Positions 6,923 to 14,793 of a stretch of DNA of 45,392 nt are shown here, one piece after another. Every line of letters begins with the position of its first letter. The stretch's first letter is position 1. Where the stretch lies: contig JABDOQ010000026.1 of assembly GCA_013043165.1 (NCBI GenBank), forward strand, positions 1 to 45,392, read 5' to 3'. The stretch is from Woeseiaceae bacterium (lineage in GTDB: Bacteria > Pseudomonadota > Gammaproteobacteria > Steroidobacterales > Woeseiaceae). The notes beneath the pieces are model-generated. The model worked only from the letters and a program-made list of their open reading frames with translations, did not search any database and was not told the origin of the DNA. A program made the position numbers and the translations under genes.

Positions 6923-6966
6923 GCCCAAATCTATTTTGGGCACCGCTTGGGCACCAGATGGGCACC
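6923..6966. repeat. Arm-type integrase sites near the island end
   Basis: TGGGCACC occurs at 6,937-6,944, 6,948-6,955 and 6,959-6,966, exactly 11 bases apart, one helical turn. GCCCAAA (6,923-6,929) and TTTGGGC (6,935-6,941) also form an inverted repeat overlapping the first copy. This lies about 50 bases from the 3' end of the tRNA-Arg gene, the expected place for arm-type binding sites of the island integrase. The binding protein is inferred. Confidence 0.5.
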
Positions 6967-7013
6967 GCCGCTATTCGCTTGATAGCGAAAGCCACGTAAC
7001 CATTTGAAAAAAT

Positions 7014-7090
7014 TGGCGCGCCCGACAGGATTCGAACCTGTGACCCCTGCCTTCGGAGGGCAGTACTCTATCCAGCTGAGCTACGGGCGC
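7014..7090 (-). tRNA. tRNA-Arg (anticodon CCG)
   Basis: The minus strand folds as a complete cloverleaf: acceptor GCGCCCG with CGGGCGC, D arm with AGCTCAGCTGGATAGAG, anticodon stem CTGCC/GGCAG with loop CTCCGAA (anticodon CCG, reading CGG), T arm with GGTTCGAATCC, discriminator G and encoded CCA (7,014-7,016). The 3' end faces the island and is its probable attachment site; the gene itself is intact. Confidence 0.95.
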
Positions 7091-7210
7091 CTTGTCCGCG
7101 GGTCAGGAATTTTAACTCACAACCATGGTTTTTGGTCGTCTTTTCGCCTGGCGATTTAATATCGATTGCGTGATGGGCGTTTGGCTTGGCGCCTCGGCTA
7201 CAATATCCCT

Positions 7211-8515
7211 ATGCCTGTCATCGAGACAATTTACGCAAACCTGACCAACGAAGAAGACGCGCGACTGTGCATCGACATTGATGAGTCAGCCTGCCGCGAA
7301 TCACCGCAGAGTTTCTTCCTGATACTTTCAAGCTACTTCCTGACTAAGCTCGGCGACGCGATCGCCAGCCCGAAGACAACGCTGGCCTGGCTCGTCACGG
7401 CTGTCGGAGCGCCAGCTTTCGTGCTCGGCTTTCTCGTTCCCATTCGCGAGTCCGGCTCGATGATTCCTCAGCTGTTTATCGGCAGCGCAATCCGCCAGCT
7501 GCCGGTGCGAAAATGGGTATGGGTTTTCGGCAGTGCCGCACAGGGTCTTTGTGTTATTGGCATTGCCCTGGTTGCCCTGTTTCTCGAGGGACAGGCGGCG
7601 GGCTGGACAGTGCTTGCGCTGATAACCCTGTTCAGTCTTGCACGCGGATTTTGCTCGGTCGCCGCGAAGGACGTGTTGGGCAAAACGATTCCGAAAGGCA
7701 AGCGCGGTCAGCTCAACGGTTGGTCCGCAAGCGGCGCAGGGCTCTTGAGCGTCGTCCTGGGGCTGTTGCTCATGTTCCCGGCCGCGAATACGGCAGGGGC
7801 ACGCGTGATCGGCGCGTTGCTGTTCGGCGCGGGCCTGCTGTGGGCTATCGCCGCAGTGGTTTACTCCCGGGTACCCGAGCTTGCCGGAGAAACAGCCGGC
7901 GGTCGGAATGCGCTCGAGGCACTTGGCAAGCTGAACATGCTGGTTAACGACGGTCCGTTCCGTCGCTTTGTCATCACTCGGGCGCTGTTGATGTGTTCCG
8001 CGTTGAGCGCACCTTTTTACGTGGCCCTCGCACAATCGAACCAGGGGTCAATCATCGCCGTGCTCGGCGCGTTCGTGGTAGCAGCGGGTCTCGCATCGCT
8101 CATCAGCGCGCCGCTCTGGGGGCGCTTTGCCGACCGGTCCAGCAAGCACGTCATGATAATCGCGGCGTTGATCACTGCGACGATTGGCATCGCCACATTC
8201 CTCGCCGATCGTTTAGTGCCCGGGCTGACCGGCAGCGCCTGGTTTCTGCCGCTGGCGTATTTCGTGTTGAGCGTCGCACACAGTGGCGTTCGCGTTGGTC
8301 GCAAGACCTATATTGTCAATCTTGGCAGCGGCAATCAGCGTACCGATTATGTGGCGATCAGCAACTCGGTGATTGGCGTCCTGTTGCTCATGGTAGGGTC
8401 CGTAGGCGCCCTGGCGCCGCTGATATCGAACGCCGGTGTGATCGGGCTGCTCGCCCTGATGGGCCTGGTCGGCGCCTTGCTCGGCACAACGTTGCCCGAT
8501 ACGAATCGCGGCTGA
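7211..8515 (+). CDS. MFS transporter
   Basis: 434 residues from ATG 7,211 (an upstream TTG at 7,166 is less likely). About twelve hydrophobic segments are visible, such as LAWLVTAVGAPAFVLGFLV, followed by the loop RQLPVRKWVWV. The cytoplasmic loop LWGRFADRSSKHV is the MFS motif A (GxxxDRxxxR-like) at the start of the second half. It would move a small solute across the inner membrane; the substrate cannot be told. The first 40 residues are hydrophilic and acidic. It sits alone between the tRNA-Arg gene and a tRNA-like remnant, outside the island proper. The family call is confident. Confidence 0.8.
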   Translation: MPVIETIYANLTNEEDARLCIDIDESACRESPQSFFLILSSYFLTKLGDAIASPKTTLAWLVTAVGAPAFVLGFLVPIRESGSMIPQLFIGSAIRQLPVRKWVWVFGSAAQGLCVIGIALVALFLEGQAAGWTVLALITLFSLARGFCSVAAKDVLGKTIPKGKRGQLNGWSASGAGLLSVVLGLLLMFPAANTAGARVIGALLFGAGLLWAIAAVVYSRVPELAGETAGGRNALEALGKLNMLVNDGPFRRFVITRALLMCSALSAPFYVALAQSNQGSIIAVLGAFVVAAGLASLISAPLWGRFADRSSKHVMIIAALITATIGIATFLADRLVPGLTGSAWFLPLAYFVLSVAHSGVRVGRKTYIVNLGSGNQRTDYVAISNSVIGVLLLMVGSVGALAPLISNAGVIGLLALMGLVGALLGTTLPDTNRG

Positions 8516-8527
8516 TTCATCGGCCGG

Positions 8528-8567
8528 CGGAAGGCAGCCTTCTATCCAGCTGAGCTGCGGGCACCCT
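8528..8567 (-). pseudogene. tRNA-Arg 5'-half remnant
   Basis: On the minus strand this 40-base stretch matches the 5' half of the tRNA-Arg at 7,014-7,090 (acceptor strand, D arm, first anticodon-stem strand) at roughly four positions in five, including an unbroken TCAGCTGGATAGA-type D-arm core. The 3' half is missing, so it cannot be a working tRNA. It may be a trace of an older integration or a decayed duplicate gene. Confidence 0.6.
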
Positions 8568-8715
8568 GTTTGACGAAAAACGGCCTGTCAGTTGCACTCT
8601 GAGTCGCCCGAAGAATGCCGGCGACATTCCCTTAAGGAGGCTGTTTCTGATCTGGCAGGGTAATATTGTCGCTACGTGCGGCCTCAGAGTATCCCAAGAG
8701 GGTTGGTAGCAAACA

Positions 8716-10218
8716 ATGTTCGACGCAGCAGAACTAGGTCAGCGTGTCACCAAGTCTGATTTCAAAAAACGCGAGCTCGACCTGCGGGCACGGCTCCTGG
8801 TCCTGCAATACCGCACGCTCGAGTTTGCCCGTTTCCCGGTCATCATCGACTTCGCTGGCGTTGATGGCGCCGGCAAAGGTTCGACCATCAACATGTTGAA
8901 CAAATGGATGGACCCGCGCTGGGTGCGGTCCATAGGCTATCACGCACCGACCCAGGAGGAGCGCGCTCGGCCACGATTCTGGCGCTACTGGCGTGACCTG
9001 CCGCAAAAAGGCCGTATCGGACTTTATCTGAGCGGCAGGTATTCGCGTCCTCTCTTGGGCAGGGTCTATGGCGGCAGCGACGAACTCGAATTCGACCAGC
9101 GGCTTGCTGAGATCATTCGCTTCGAGAATGCGCTCGTGGACGACGGCGCATTGATTCTCAAGTTCTGGATGCATCTGAGCCAGGAGCATCAAAAAGCGCG
9201 ACTCGACGAGCTGTCGGCGGACCCGCTGCAAAGTTACCAGGTGTCCGACGGTGACTGGAGAAACCATAAAAACTATGAAGGATTCATCGCGGCGGCGGAA
9301 CAGATTATCACGCGCACGAACCGTGGCGGCGCGCCGTGGAACATCGTCGAAGGCGTAGATCCCAACTACCGACATCTCCGGGTTGGCGAGATCATTGCGG
9401 CGGAACTTTCGCGTCACCTCGACGCGCAGGAAAGAAAGGCGGCGCTGGCCGGCAGCGCGGAATCGCCGCGGGTTGCTGAGCCACCGGCAGCAGACCCGAC
9501 AACCGTCTTCGATAGCCTGGACCTGTCGCAGACTGTTGCGAGACGCGACTACAAGAAGAAAGTTCGTGAGTATCAGGCGCAGCTTGGAGACCTCGGGCGC
9601 AAGGCATTCGACAAGGGCGTGTCAACCGTGCTCGTTTTCGAAGGACCGGATGCGAGTGGCAAGGGCGGCGCAATCAGACGCACAATCTGGAGTCTTGATG
9701 CGCGCACCTCCCGCGTGCATCAGTTCGCTGCGCCGACTGACGAAGAACGGGCGCACCATTACTTGTGGCGATTCTGGCGCAAAATGCCGGCCGCGGGTTT
9801 TGTTTCCGTGTTCGACCGCAGCTGGTATGGGCGCGTCCTGGTCGAGCGTGCCGAGGGATTCGCCTCTGAAGACGAATGGCGACGCGCCTATAACGAAATC
9901 AACGACTTCGAGAATCAGATCGTTGACCGAGGCATTCTGTTACTCAAATTCTGGCTGCATATCAGCGAAGAGGAACAGCTCAAACGTTTCAAGAAACGCG
10001 AGAAATCGCCGTACAAGCACTGGAAACTTACGGACGAGGACTGGCGGAACCGGGAGCAATGGGACGCGTACGAGTTATACGGACACGACGTTGTGCAGTA
10101 TACGAGTACACAAAAAGCGCCGTGGATACTCGTCGAAGGCAACAACAAGCTGCACGCTCGCCTCAAGGTAATAAAGACCGTAATGGATCACCTTGGCGAG
10201 CGGGTTGGCGGTGCCTGA
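8716..10218 (+). CDS. pap: Polyphosphate:AMP phosphotransferase (tandem PPK2)
   Basis: 500 residues made of two PPK2 domains in tandem, the known architecture of Pap, which phosphorylates AMP to ADP using polyphosphate. The first domain has a P-loop GVDGAGKGS near residues 48-56. The second has EGPDASGKGG near 308-317, followed by FWRKMPAAGFVSVFDRSWYG, the lid and Walker B region with Asp-Arg-Ser-Trp-Tyr. In characterised homologues the C-terminal domain is the active one. In the first domain the equivalent segment reads LYLSGRYSRP and lacks the DRSWYG form, consistent with that. It stands alone. It probably recycles AMP in the cytosol when polyphosphate is abundant. Confidence 0.9.
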   Translation: MFDAAELGQRVTKSDFKKRELDLRARLLVLQYRTLEFARFPVIIDFAGVDGAGKGSTINMLNKWMDPRWVRSIGYHAPTQEERARPRFWRYWRDLPQKGRIGLYLSGRYSRPLLGRVYGGSDELEFDQRLAEIIRFENALVDDGALILKFWMHLSQEHQKARLDELSADPLQSYQVSDGDWRNHKNYEGFIAAAEQIITRTNRGGAPWNIVEGVDPNYRHLRVGEIIAAELSRHLDAQERKAALAGSAESPRVAEPPAADPTTVFDSLDLSQTVARRDYKKKVREYQAQLGDLGRKAFDKGVSTVLVFEGPDASGKGGAIRRTIWSLDARTSRVHQFAAPTDEERAHHYLWRFWRKMPAAGFVSVFDRSWYGRVLVERAEGFASEDEWRRAYNEINDFENQIVDRGILLLKFWLHISEEEQLKRFKKREKSPYKHWKLTDEDWRNREQWDAYELYGHDVVQYTSTQKAPWILVEGNNKLHARLKVIKTVMDHLGERVGGA

Positions 10219-10364
10219 CCGGCCGGCGGACCTTTCAAAGGCCGTTTACGCACTTGAAATGGACGCCTCGCGCGCGTACCTGCGTGCTGCTCACCGCGCT
10301 TCAGACCTGGAACTATGGTTTTTACCTTGCCGCAGGCACCGATCACACGATCATCGCTGTCGCG

Positions 10365-10805
10365 CTAGTCTGCGTCGGAGGCATTCGATTTGAGTCGTTT
10401 GCCGAAACGCAAAGTCAAGAATGTCAGTACAGACAACAATGTCGCGATTTCATAGCGATCGCTGGCAACCGCGATGCCAATCAGCCCGGTTGTCCAGATG
10501 CTGGCCGCGGTTGCTGTGCCCGTGACGGTCGCTTTGCTTTTCAAAATAGCGCCGCCGCCGATAAAACCGATGCCAGTGATGATTCCCTGAAGTACGCGCG
10601 CCTCGGCATCCGTCGATCCCAGGATCGAAAATCCGACGAGCGTATAACCGCAGGCCGCCATTGCAACCAACGGGAATGTCCGCAGTCCCGCACTGCGGCT
10701 TGCCGCTTCACGATCCAATGCAACGGGCAGGGCCAGGACGTAAGCAATCCCGAGGTGTATCAGGTTGAACCAGACCTGGCTCCATTCGACGTCTATTGCA
10801 GACAT
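10365..10805 (-). CDS. MgtC/SapB family membrane protein
   Basis: 146 residues from the second ATG (10,805), which has AAGGA five bases upstream. Four hydrophobic helices are visible, with family signatures RTFPLVAMAACGYTLVG, GIGFIGGGAILKSKATVTG and TTAASIW-like text (ATAASIWTTGLIGIAVA). The C-terminal soluble domain of true MgtC is absent, so this is the short SapB-like form. It is found in the inner membrane; the family is linked to Mg limitation and ATP synthase control, but for short forms the role is unsettled. It lies downstream of the MarR gene and sodB on the same strand and may share their transcript. Confidence 0.8.
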   Translation of the reverse strand: MSAIDVEWSQVWFNLIHLGIAYVLALPVALDREAASRSAGLRTFPLVAMAACGYTLVGFSILGSTDAEARVLQGIITGIGFIGGGAILKSKATVTGTATAASIWTTGLIGIAVASDRYEIATLLSVLTFLTLRFGKRLKSNASDAD

Positions 10806-10880
10806 GGGCATCCTTCATTCATCGGAATCAACGCTGAGCACGAAGTCTACAGGCTCGTGCAAATGGCGTAAGCGATCATT

Positions 10881-11252
10881 TCAGCCTGTGGTCGCTGTGG
10901 ATGTGAATGCAAGCCATTGCTTCATGAAACGCTTGCCTTTTTTCGTCAGGAACAGACGCTTCACGCGGAGGTTCAGCGGGTCAACTCTCAGCTCCAGCAA
11001 TCCCGGCCCCGGCAGCTTTTTGGTCGTCAGCCGCGACAGATCGGCCAGGTTTCGGGACAGGGCCGTGATCGATGTCAGCTCGAGGTGATTGAGTAACTCT
11101 CGCTGGCTCAGGCCCTCGTGAAAATAGACGGCGATGAGAATCAACAGTCGCTGCGCCGTAATATCCGGGCTTAGCTTTGATCGCGCAAACCGCAGCGCGC
11201 GGTCGAGCGCGCGCAATGTTCGGATCGGTTTTTGTGCGGCCATATTCTCCAT
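10881..11252 (-). CDS. MarR-type winged-helix regulator
   Basis: 123 residues with a winged-helix core: SPDITAQRLLILIAVYFHEG, then LSQRELLNHLELTSITALSR as the helix-turn-helix, and a wing near VDPLNLRVKRLFLTKKG. MarR proteins bind palindromes as dimers and respond to ligands or oxidants. Its position 58 bases downstream of the Fe superoxide dismutase gene on the same strand suggests co-transcription or a stress-linked role. It lacks Cys, so direct thiol sensing is unlikely. A second ATG at 11,243 could also serve as the start. Targets are unknown. Confidence 0.75.
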   Translation of the reverse strand: MENMAAQKPIRTLRALDRALRFARSKLSPDITAQRLLILIAVYFHEGLSQRELLNHLELTSITALSRNLADLSRLTTKKLPGPGLLELRVDPLNLRVKRLFLTKKGKRFMKQWLAFTSTATTG

Positions 11253-11310
11253 CCGCTCGGGTGACCTGTTTGAAACTTCCTAAACAGACAGTTTCACCGC
11301 AACGTGCGGG

Positions 11311-11922
11311 TCAGGCTGCTCGGCCCGCTGCCTCGGATTCGAGGTTCGCAGCCGCGAAGTCCCAGTTCACGAGCTTGTCGAGGAATGCGTCCACGAAACC
11401 GGCTCGTTCGTTCTGGTAGTCCAGGTAGTAGGCGTGTTCCCATACGTCCAGGGTGAGAAGCGGAACAAGGTCCGTACCTACGGGCGAGTCGGCATTGCTC
11501 GACGTTGTGATGCGGATTTTGCCCCGGTCCAGCACCAGCCATACCCAGCCGCTGCCGAAAAGCCCGGTCGCCGCGGACCGGAACTCGTTCTCGAAGTCGC
11601 CAAAGTTCTTAAAACTGACTTCAACGAGATTCTTGATCCGGCCATTCGGCTTGCCCCCGTTGGGAGACAGGCTTTTCCAGAAGAAGTTGTGGTTCCAGAC
11701 CTGCGCCGCGTTGTTGAGTATGTCGATCTGCGCTTCTTTTCGCGCTCTCACGATCATCTCTTCCAGCGACAGACCTTCATAATCCGTTCCTTTCACAAGT
11801 TTCTCGAGTTTCTTGGCGTAACCCTTGTGGTGACGGTCGTAGTGGTATGAAATCGTGTTGCTCGACATGTACGGCTCCAGCGCGCTCTTGTCGAACGGAA
11901 GTTTGTTTACAGTTTTTGACAT
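11311..11922 (-). CDS. sodB: Superoxide dismutase (Fe type)
   Basis: About 203 residues from the ATG at 11,922, which has GGAGG six bases upstream; the ATG at 11,928 is too close to it. Numbering from the earlier Met, the metal ligands are H29 (SYHYDRHH), H80 (VWNHNFFW), D161 and H165 (LDVWEHAYYLDY). The active-site pattern AQVWNHNFFWKSLSP and the DVWEHAYY block are standard Fe-SOD, which converts superoxide to hydrogen peroxide and oxygen in the cytoplasm. There is no signal peptide. Three alternating TTGCG half-sites lie upstream at 11,998-12,019. No Fur box was seen. Confidence 0.9.
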   Translation of the reverse strand: MSKTVNKLPFDKSALEPYMSSNTISYHYDRHHKGYAKKLEKLVKGTDYEGLSLEEMIVRARKEAQIDILNNAAQVWNHNFFWKSLSPNGGKPNGRIKNLVEVSFKNFGDFENEFRSAATGLFGSGWVWLVLDRGKIRITTSSNADSPVGTDLVPLLTLDVWEHAYYLDYQNERAGFVDAFLDKLVNWDFAAANLESEAAGRAA

Positions 11923-11997
11923 TGGCATCCTCCATGAATCGTTTCAGTTAGCTACTTTCGCCCGTCCGGCGATTTCCAACTCACGCTATCACAATTA

Positions 11998-12019
11998 TTG
12001 CGGTAACGCAACTGTTGCG
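11998..12019. promoter_or_regulatory. TTGCG half-site cluster between sodB and anbu
   Basis: TTGCG (11,998-12,002), CGCAA (12,007-12,011) and TTGCG (12,015-12,019) alternate, forming two overlapping inverted repeats with 4- and 3-base spacers. It lies 76 bases upstream of sodB and 117 bases upstream of the Anbu gene. A regulator-binding site is likely; its identity is unknown. GATCCGG/CCGGATC at 12,066-12,085 is a further inverted repeat in the same gap. Confidence 0.4.
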
Positions 12020-12135
12020 ACACGATTGTATCGTCATAGGGCTTGTGCAATTTTGTTCCTGGCACGATCCGGGGCTGACCGGATCAGTGATACTGACCCT
12101 TTTCAACGACGTGCCTGCCGCGCTAAGCTCCGCCC

Positions 12136-12891
12136 ATGACCTACTGCCTTGCCGCCTGCGTTGATGACGGGCTCGTTTTTGTTTCTGATTCCCGCACCAA
12201 CGCCGGCATCGATCAGCTCGGCATCCATAGCAAAATGCACGCTTTTACCGACCTCGACGGCCGGTTCTTCACGCTGCTAAGCGCCGGCAATCTCGCAACC
12301 ACCCAGGCCGTCGTGGCCCGTCTGCGCCGGGATATACGAGAAAATGCCGAAACCAGTCTTGCAAGCGTCGAACGCATTCGCGAAGCGGCCGACTATGTCG
12401 GCACGATCAATCGCCGGGCCGTGGAAAAATACGGCACTGACGATACGGAAGAAGGCTTTGTGCCAAGTGCCGATTTCATATTCGGCGGTCAAATCGGCGA
12501 CAGCCAGCATGCACTATTCCTTATTTATGCACAGGGCAACCACATTTCATCGACAAACCTCGTTCCGTTCCTGCAAATTGGCGAGCAAAAATACGGCCGG
12601 CCGATTCTCGACCGTATTGTGCAAATGCGCTCGAGCCTCGAGACCGTGGCGCTTTGCGGGCTGGTGTCGATGGATTCGACCATGCGCAGCAATGCGAGCG
12701 TCGGGCCGCCGATCGAACTGATGTTGTATCGCGCGTCGTTGTCCGCGCCTCCCATGCACGTTGTTTACGGCGAAGACCATCCGTATCTCAGAACGATCCG
12801 CGAATCGTGGGCCGTCAACCTGCGCCGCGCATTCGACGAACTGCCGCCGCTATCGTTGCCCGAAGCCAGCGTCCGGCTGGTCGACTCCTAA
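12136..12891 (+). CDS. Proteasome-type protease Anbu
   Basis: 251 residues beginning MTYCLAACVDDGLVFVSDSR. Removal of Met exposes Thr2 as the N-terminal nucleophile, and the following VSDSRTNAG strand carries the conserved Asp. LLSAGNLATTQAV and the later ASVGPPIELMLY fit the Anbu (BPH) family, a ring-forming relative of HslV and the 20S beta subunit. Length is typical. Anbu genes are usually beside circularly permuted ATP-grasp and alpha-E genes, and both occur here, but convergently on the other strand. Substrates and biological role are not established for the family. Its stop overlaps the zinc peptidase stop by four bases. Confidence 0.85.
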   Translation: MTYCLAACVDDGLVFVSDSRTNAGIDQLGIHSKMHAFTDLDGRFFTLLSAGNLATTQAVVARLRRDIRENAETSLASVERIREAADYVGTINRRAVEKYGTDDTEEGFVPSADFIFGGQIGDSQHALFLIYAQGNHISSTNLVPFLQIGEQKYGRPILDRIVQMRSSLETVALCGLVSMDSTMRSNASVGPPIELMLYRASLSAPPMHVVYGEDHPYLRTIRESWAVNLRRAFDELPPLSLPEASVRLVDS

Positions 12892-13847
12892 TCCGAATGC
12901 TGCGCGATCGCGCGGTGCACGAATTCAATTTTCTTTGCCACCGCGTCGGTCAGCACGAATGGATAGGCGTCAGGCAGCCCGAGCGAGCGCATGATCTCGT
13001 TCAAAGTGAGCACCAGCTCGATGAACTTGTCGTACCAGTTGCCGTCGCGATCCTTGTTCAGCATCCCGGCGTCCGCGGCCACTTCAAGCACCGAGCGAAT
13101 GTGCAGGTAATGCGCCCAGCACTCTGCCCAGTCCTCGGCCGGGTGTGCGCTTGCGTAGGCGGATATGTAGCATCGGTTCCAGTCGGCTGCGGGGCCATAC
13201 TGATAATAATAAGCCAGGGCCGACTCATAGTTTGCGGTCTCGTCACCGAACAGCGCGCGAGCCTCGTCGCGATTGCCCGCATCGACGACTTCCTCGAAAT
13301 AATAATGGCCGGACTCATGGCGCAGGTGGCCGACCAGCGTGCGCCATGGCTCGTTCATTATCTGCCGCATCTGTTCACGAAACACTTCGTCGGCCTCGGC
13401 CGCATTGACCGTGATGACGCCGGCCGCATGCCCGGTTGTCACGTGCTGATCGCTAACGTCGGCATTTGTCCGTCGGTCTTCCTTGAATTCAAACTTCAGC
13501 TTCGAATCGTCGACAGGCAGGCCAATTCCAAGCAGGTCGTAAATCAGGCGTCTTTTCGCAGCCTCGAGCTTTCGCCAGCGCCCATGGTTCTCGGGCTTGC
13601 TTAGCGTCGGAATAATCTTGCTCATTGCGCATGACAGGCAGAGGCCGCGGGCGTTTCCCGGTTTAGCCAGCCAGTTGCAGCGCACGGCGCCAGCACGATT
13701 GCTGCAGAACGCAAGCCCGGCTCCCGCGGTTTCTTCCGACTTCATGTCGAGTGACTCGCTGTCAAAAGCGAGCTGGCGGCTGCAGTTCACGCAGCTGAGG
13801 TTGTTGAAATAGACCGGCTGACCGCAGCGGCACTTCATTCGCTTCAT
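12888..13847 (-). CDS. Putative zinc-binding metallopeptidase (DUF2248 type)
   Basis: 319 residues. ATG at 13,847 is chosen because AGGAAG precedes it and the upstream extension overlaps the alpha-E gene. The N-terminus is a zinc ribbon (C6, C8, C19, C22) and a second Cys set follows (C48, C57, C70, C73). The HExxH motif HESGH lies at 177-181 with a nearby YYFEEV, fitting a gluzincin-like peptidase. Homologues commonly sit with alpha-E, ATP-grasp and Anbu genes, as here. It probably cleaves or trims a product linked to that system, but no activity is known to me. It follows alpha-E by 16 bases on the same strand. Confidence 0.75.
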   Translation of the reverse strand: MKRMKCRCGQPVYFNNLSCVNCSRQLAFDSESLDMKSEETAGAGLAFCSNRAGAVRCNWLAKPGNARGLCLSCAMSKIIPTLSKPENHGRWRKLEAAKRRLIYDLLGIGLPVDDSKLKFEFKEDRRTNADVSDQHVTTGHAAGVITVNAAEADEVFREQMRQIMNEPWRTLVGHLRHESGHYYFEEVVDAGNRDEARALFGDETANYESALAYYYQYGPAADWNRCYISAYASAHPAEDWAECWAHYLHIRSVLEVAADAGMLNKDRDGNWYDKFIELVLTLNEIMRSLGLPDAYPFVLTDAVAKKIEFVHRAIAQHSD

Positions 13848-13863
13848 ATTTCTTCCTGAGTGA

Positions 13864-14793
13864 TCATGCAGCGGGCAGGAACCAGGTTTCAACGACCGCA
13901 ATATGGGCTGCGGCCAGCCGCTGCTGCAGCGTGTCCATGTGTTCGCTGACCGCGGCACCGTCCAGGTCATCGGGTAGCGGCGACGGCAGCGAATGCTCGA
14001 CACGATCCAGCGTGTGGATCAGGTGCTCGCTTTGCGGCAATGCCGTCGCGGTCTGTTTCGCCTGTTCGACGCAGGCGCGCACGGCCCGCGGGAACTGGCT
14101 GTCATTGAGCAGGAAGTCGATCACGGCCAGTCCTTCTACCTCGGGCTGGCAATACTGCCGGTACATCTGAAAGCCACTGACCGACTTGAGCACGTTGGTC
14201 CAAAGGGTCGAGCCATAGCGCAGCACCAGGCGTTCGTTTTGCTGCAGGTAGGCCGCTGCGACATCGATGATGCGGCTGGTCATGTCGGCACGCTCAATGC
14301 TCTGGCCGAGGGTCAGAAAGTGAAACGGGCTGTTATGGCTCATCGTGCCGCTCAGAATGCCGTTGATTTGCTGGCAGCGGCCGATGCAGTCGGACAGCAG
14401 GTCGAATCGATCTTCTCCGTCGGTGGCGAACGCCAGCCGGCGGCGCGCATATTGGTAGAGCTCGTTGACGTTTTCCCAGCTCTCCTGTGGCAGCAGGTCG
14501 CGTGAATTACGGATGTTGTCACGCGCCATCCTGATCGAATACAACAAGGAGTTACTTGCATTGGCATCGGCCAGCAGGAAGTCGAGAATGGCACGTTCAC
14601 CGTTGTGCGCGTCGCTTGCATCGAACACGCCGGCCGCACCGAAAATCTCGACCAGCTCGTGCCAGCCAACGCCTACTTCGGACGGCAGGTCCAGCAGCAG
14701 CTGCGAATATTGCTGCACGATGCGCGCCGTATTTTCGCCGCGCTCGAGATGGCGGCCTGCCCAGTACACTCTTTCGGCCGAACGCGACAGCAT
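13864..14793 (-). CDS. Alpha-E domain-containing protein (DUF403)
   Basis: 309 residues, starting at an ATG overlapping the ATP-grasp stop (TGATG). The opening MLSRSAERVYWAGRHLERGE is the family signature. The rest is all-helical with repeated acidic helices, such as SIERADMTSRIIDVAA. Alpha-E proteins accompany circularly permuted ATP-grasp proteins, sometimes fused to them, and are thought to act with them in peptide or amide ligation; their own chemistry is unknown. An upstream in-frame extension of 60 codons overlaps the ATP-grasp coding region and is rejected. Confidence 0.85.
   Translation of the reverse strand: MLSRSAERVYWAGRHLERGENTARIVQQYSQLLLDLPSEVGVGWHELVEIFGAAGVFDASDAHNGERAILDFLLADANASNSLLYSIRMARDNIRNSRDLLPQESWENVNELYQYARRRLAFATDGEDRFDLLSDCIGRCQQINGILSGTMSHNSPFHFLTLGQSIERADMTSRIIDVAAAYLQQNERLVLRYGSTLWTNVLKSVSGFQMYRQYCQPEVEGLAVIDFLLNDSQFPRAVRACVEQAKQTATALPQSEHLIHTLDRVEHSLPSPLPDDLDGAAVSEHMDTLQQRLAAAHIAVVETWFLPAA

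Larger units (their letters stand above)
1..7090. mobile_element. Genomic island (partial) integrated at tRNA-Arg
   Basis: A block of accessory genes starts with a tyrosine integrase N-terminus at the left window edge and ends at the 3' end of an intact tRNA-Arg gene. Between them are an excisionase-like gene, a phage-type repressor, two nuclease-like proteins, a retron-like operon and a Fic protein. None is a housekeeping gene, whereas conserved chromosomal genes begin just beyond the tRNA. tRNA 3' ends are the classic attachment sites of tyrosine integrases. The integrase lies at the end opposite the tRNA, so the other junction, and any duplicated tRNA 3' segment, should lie left of base 1. 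The boundary is inferred; the second att copy is not visible. Confidence 0.7.

Noticed and set aside
9383..10171. 262-codon frame overlapping pap in another reading frame
   Set aside because: The pap frame has both PPK2 domains complete; the other frame is rich in Arg and Ser and shows no motif.
11923..12135. Fur box in front of sodB
   Set aside because: No GATAATGATAATCATTATC-like 19-mer found in the region; only the TTGCG cluster and one GATCCGG inverted repeat.
12654..13604. 316-codon plus-strand frame across the Anbu end and the zinc peptidase
   Set aside because: Antisense shadow; both real genes have clear motifs and Shine-Dalgarno sequences.
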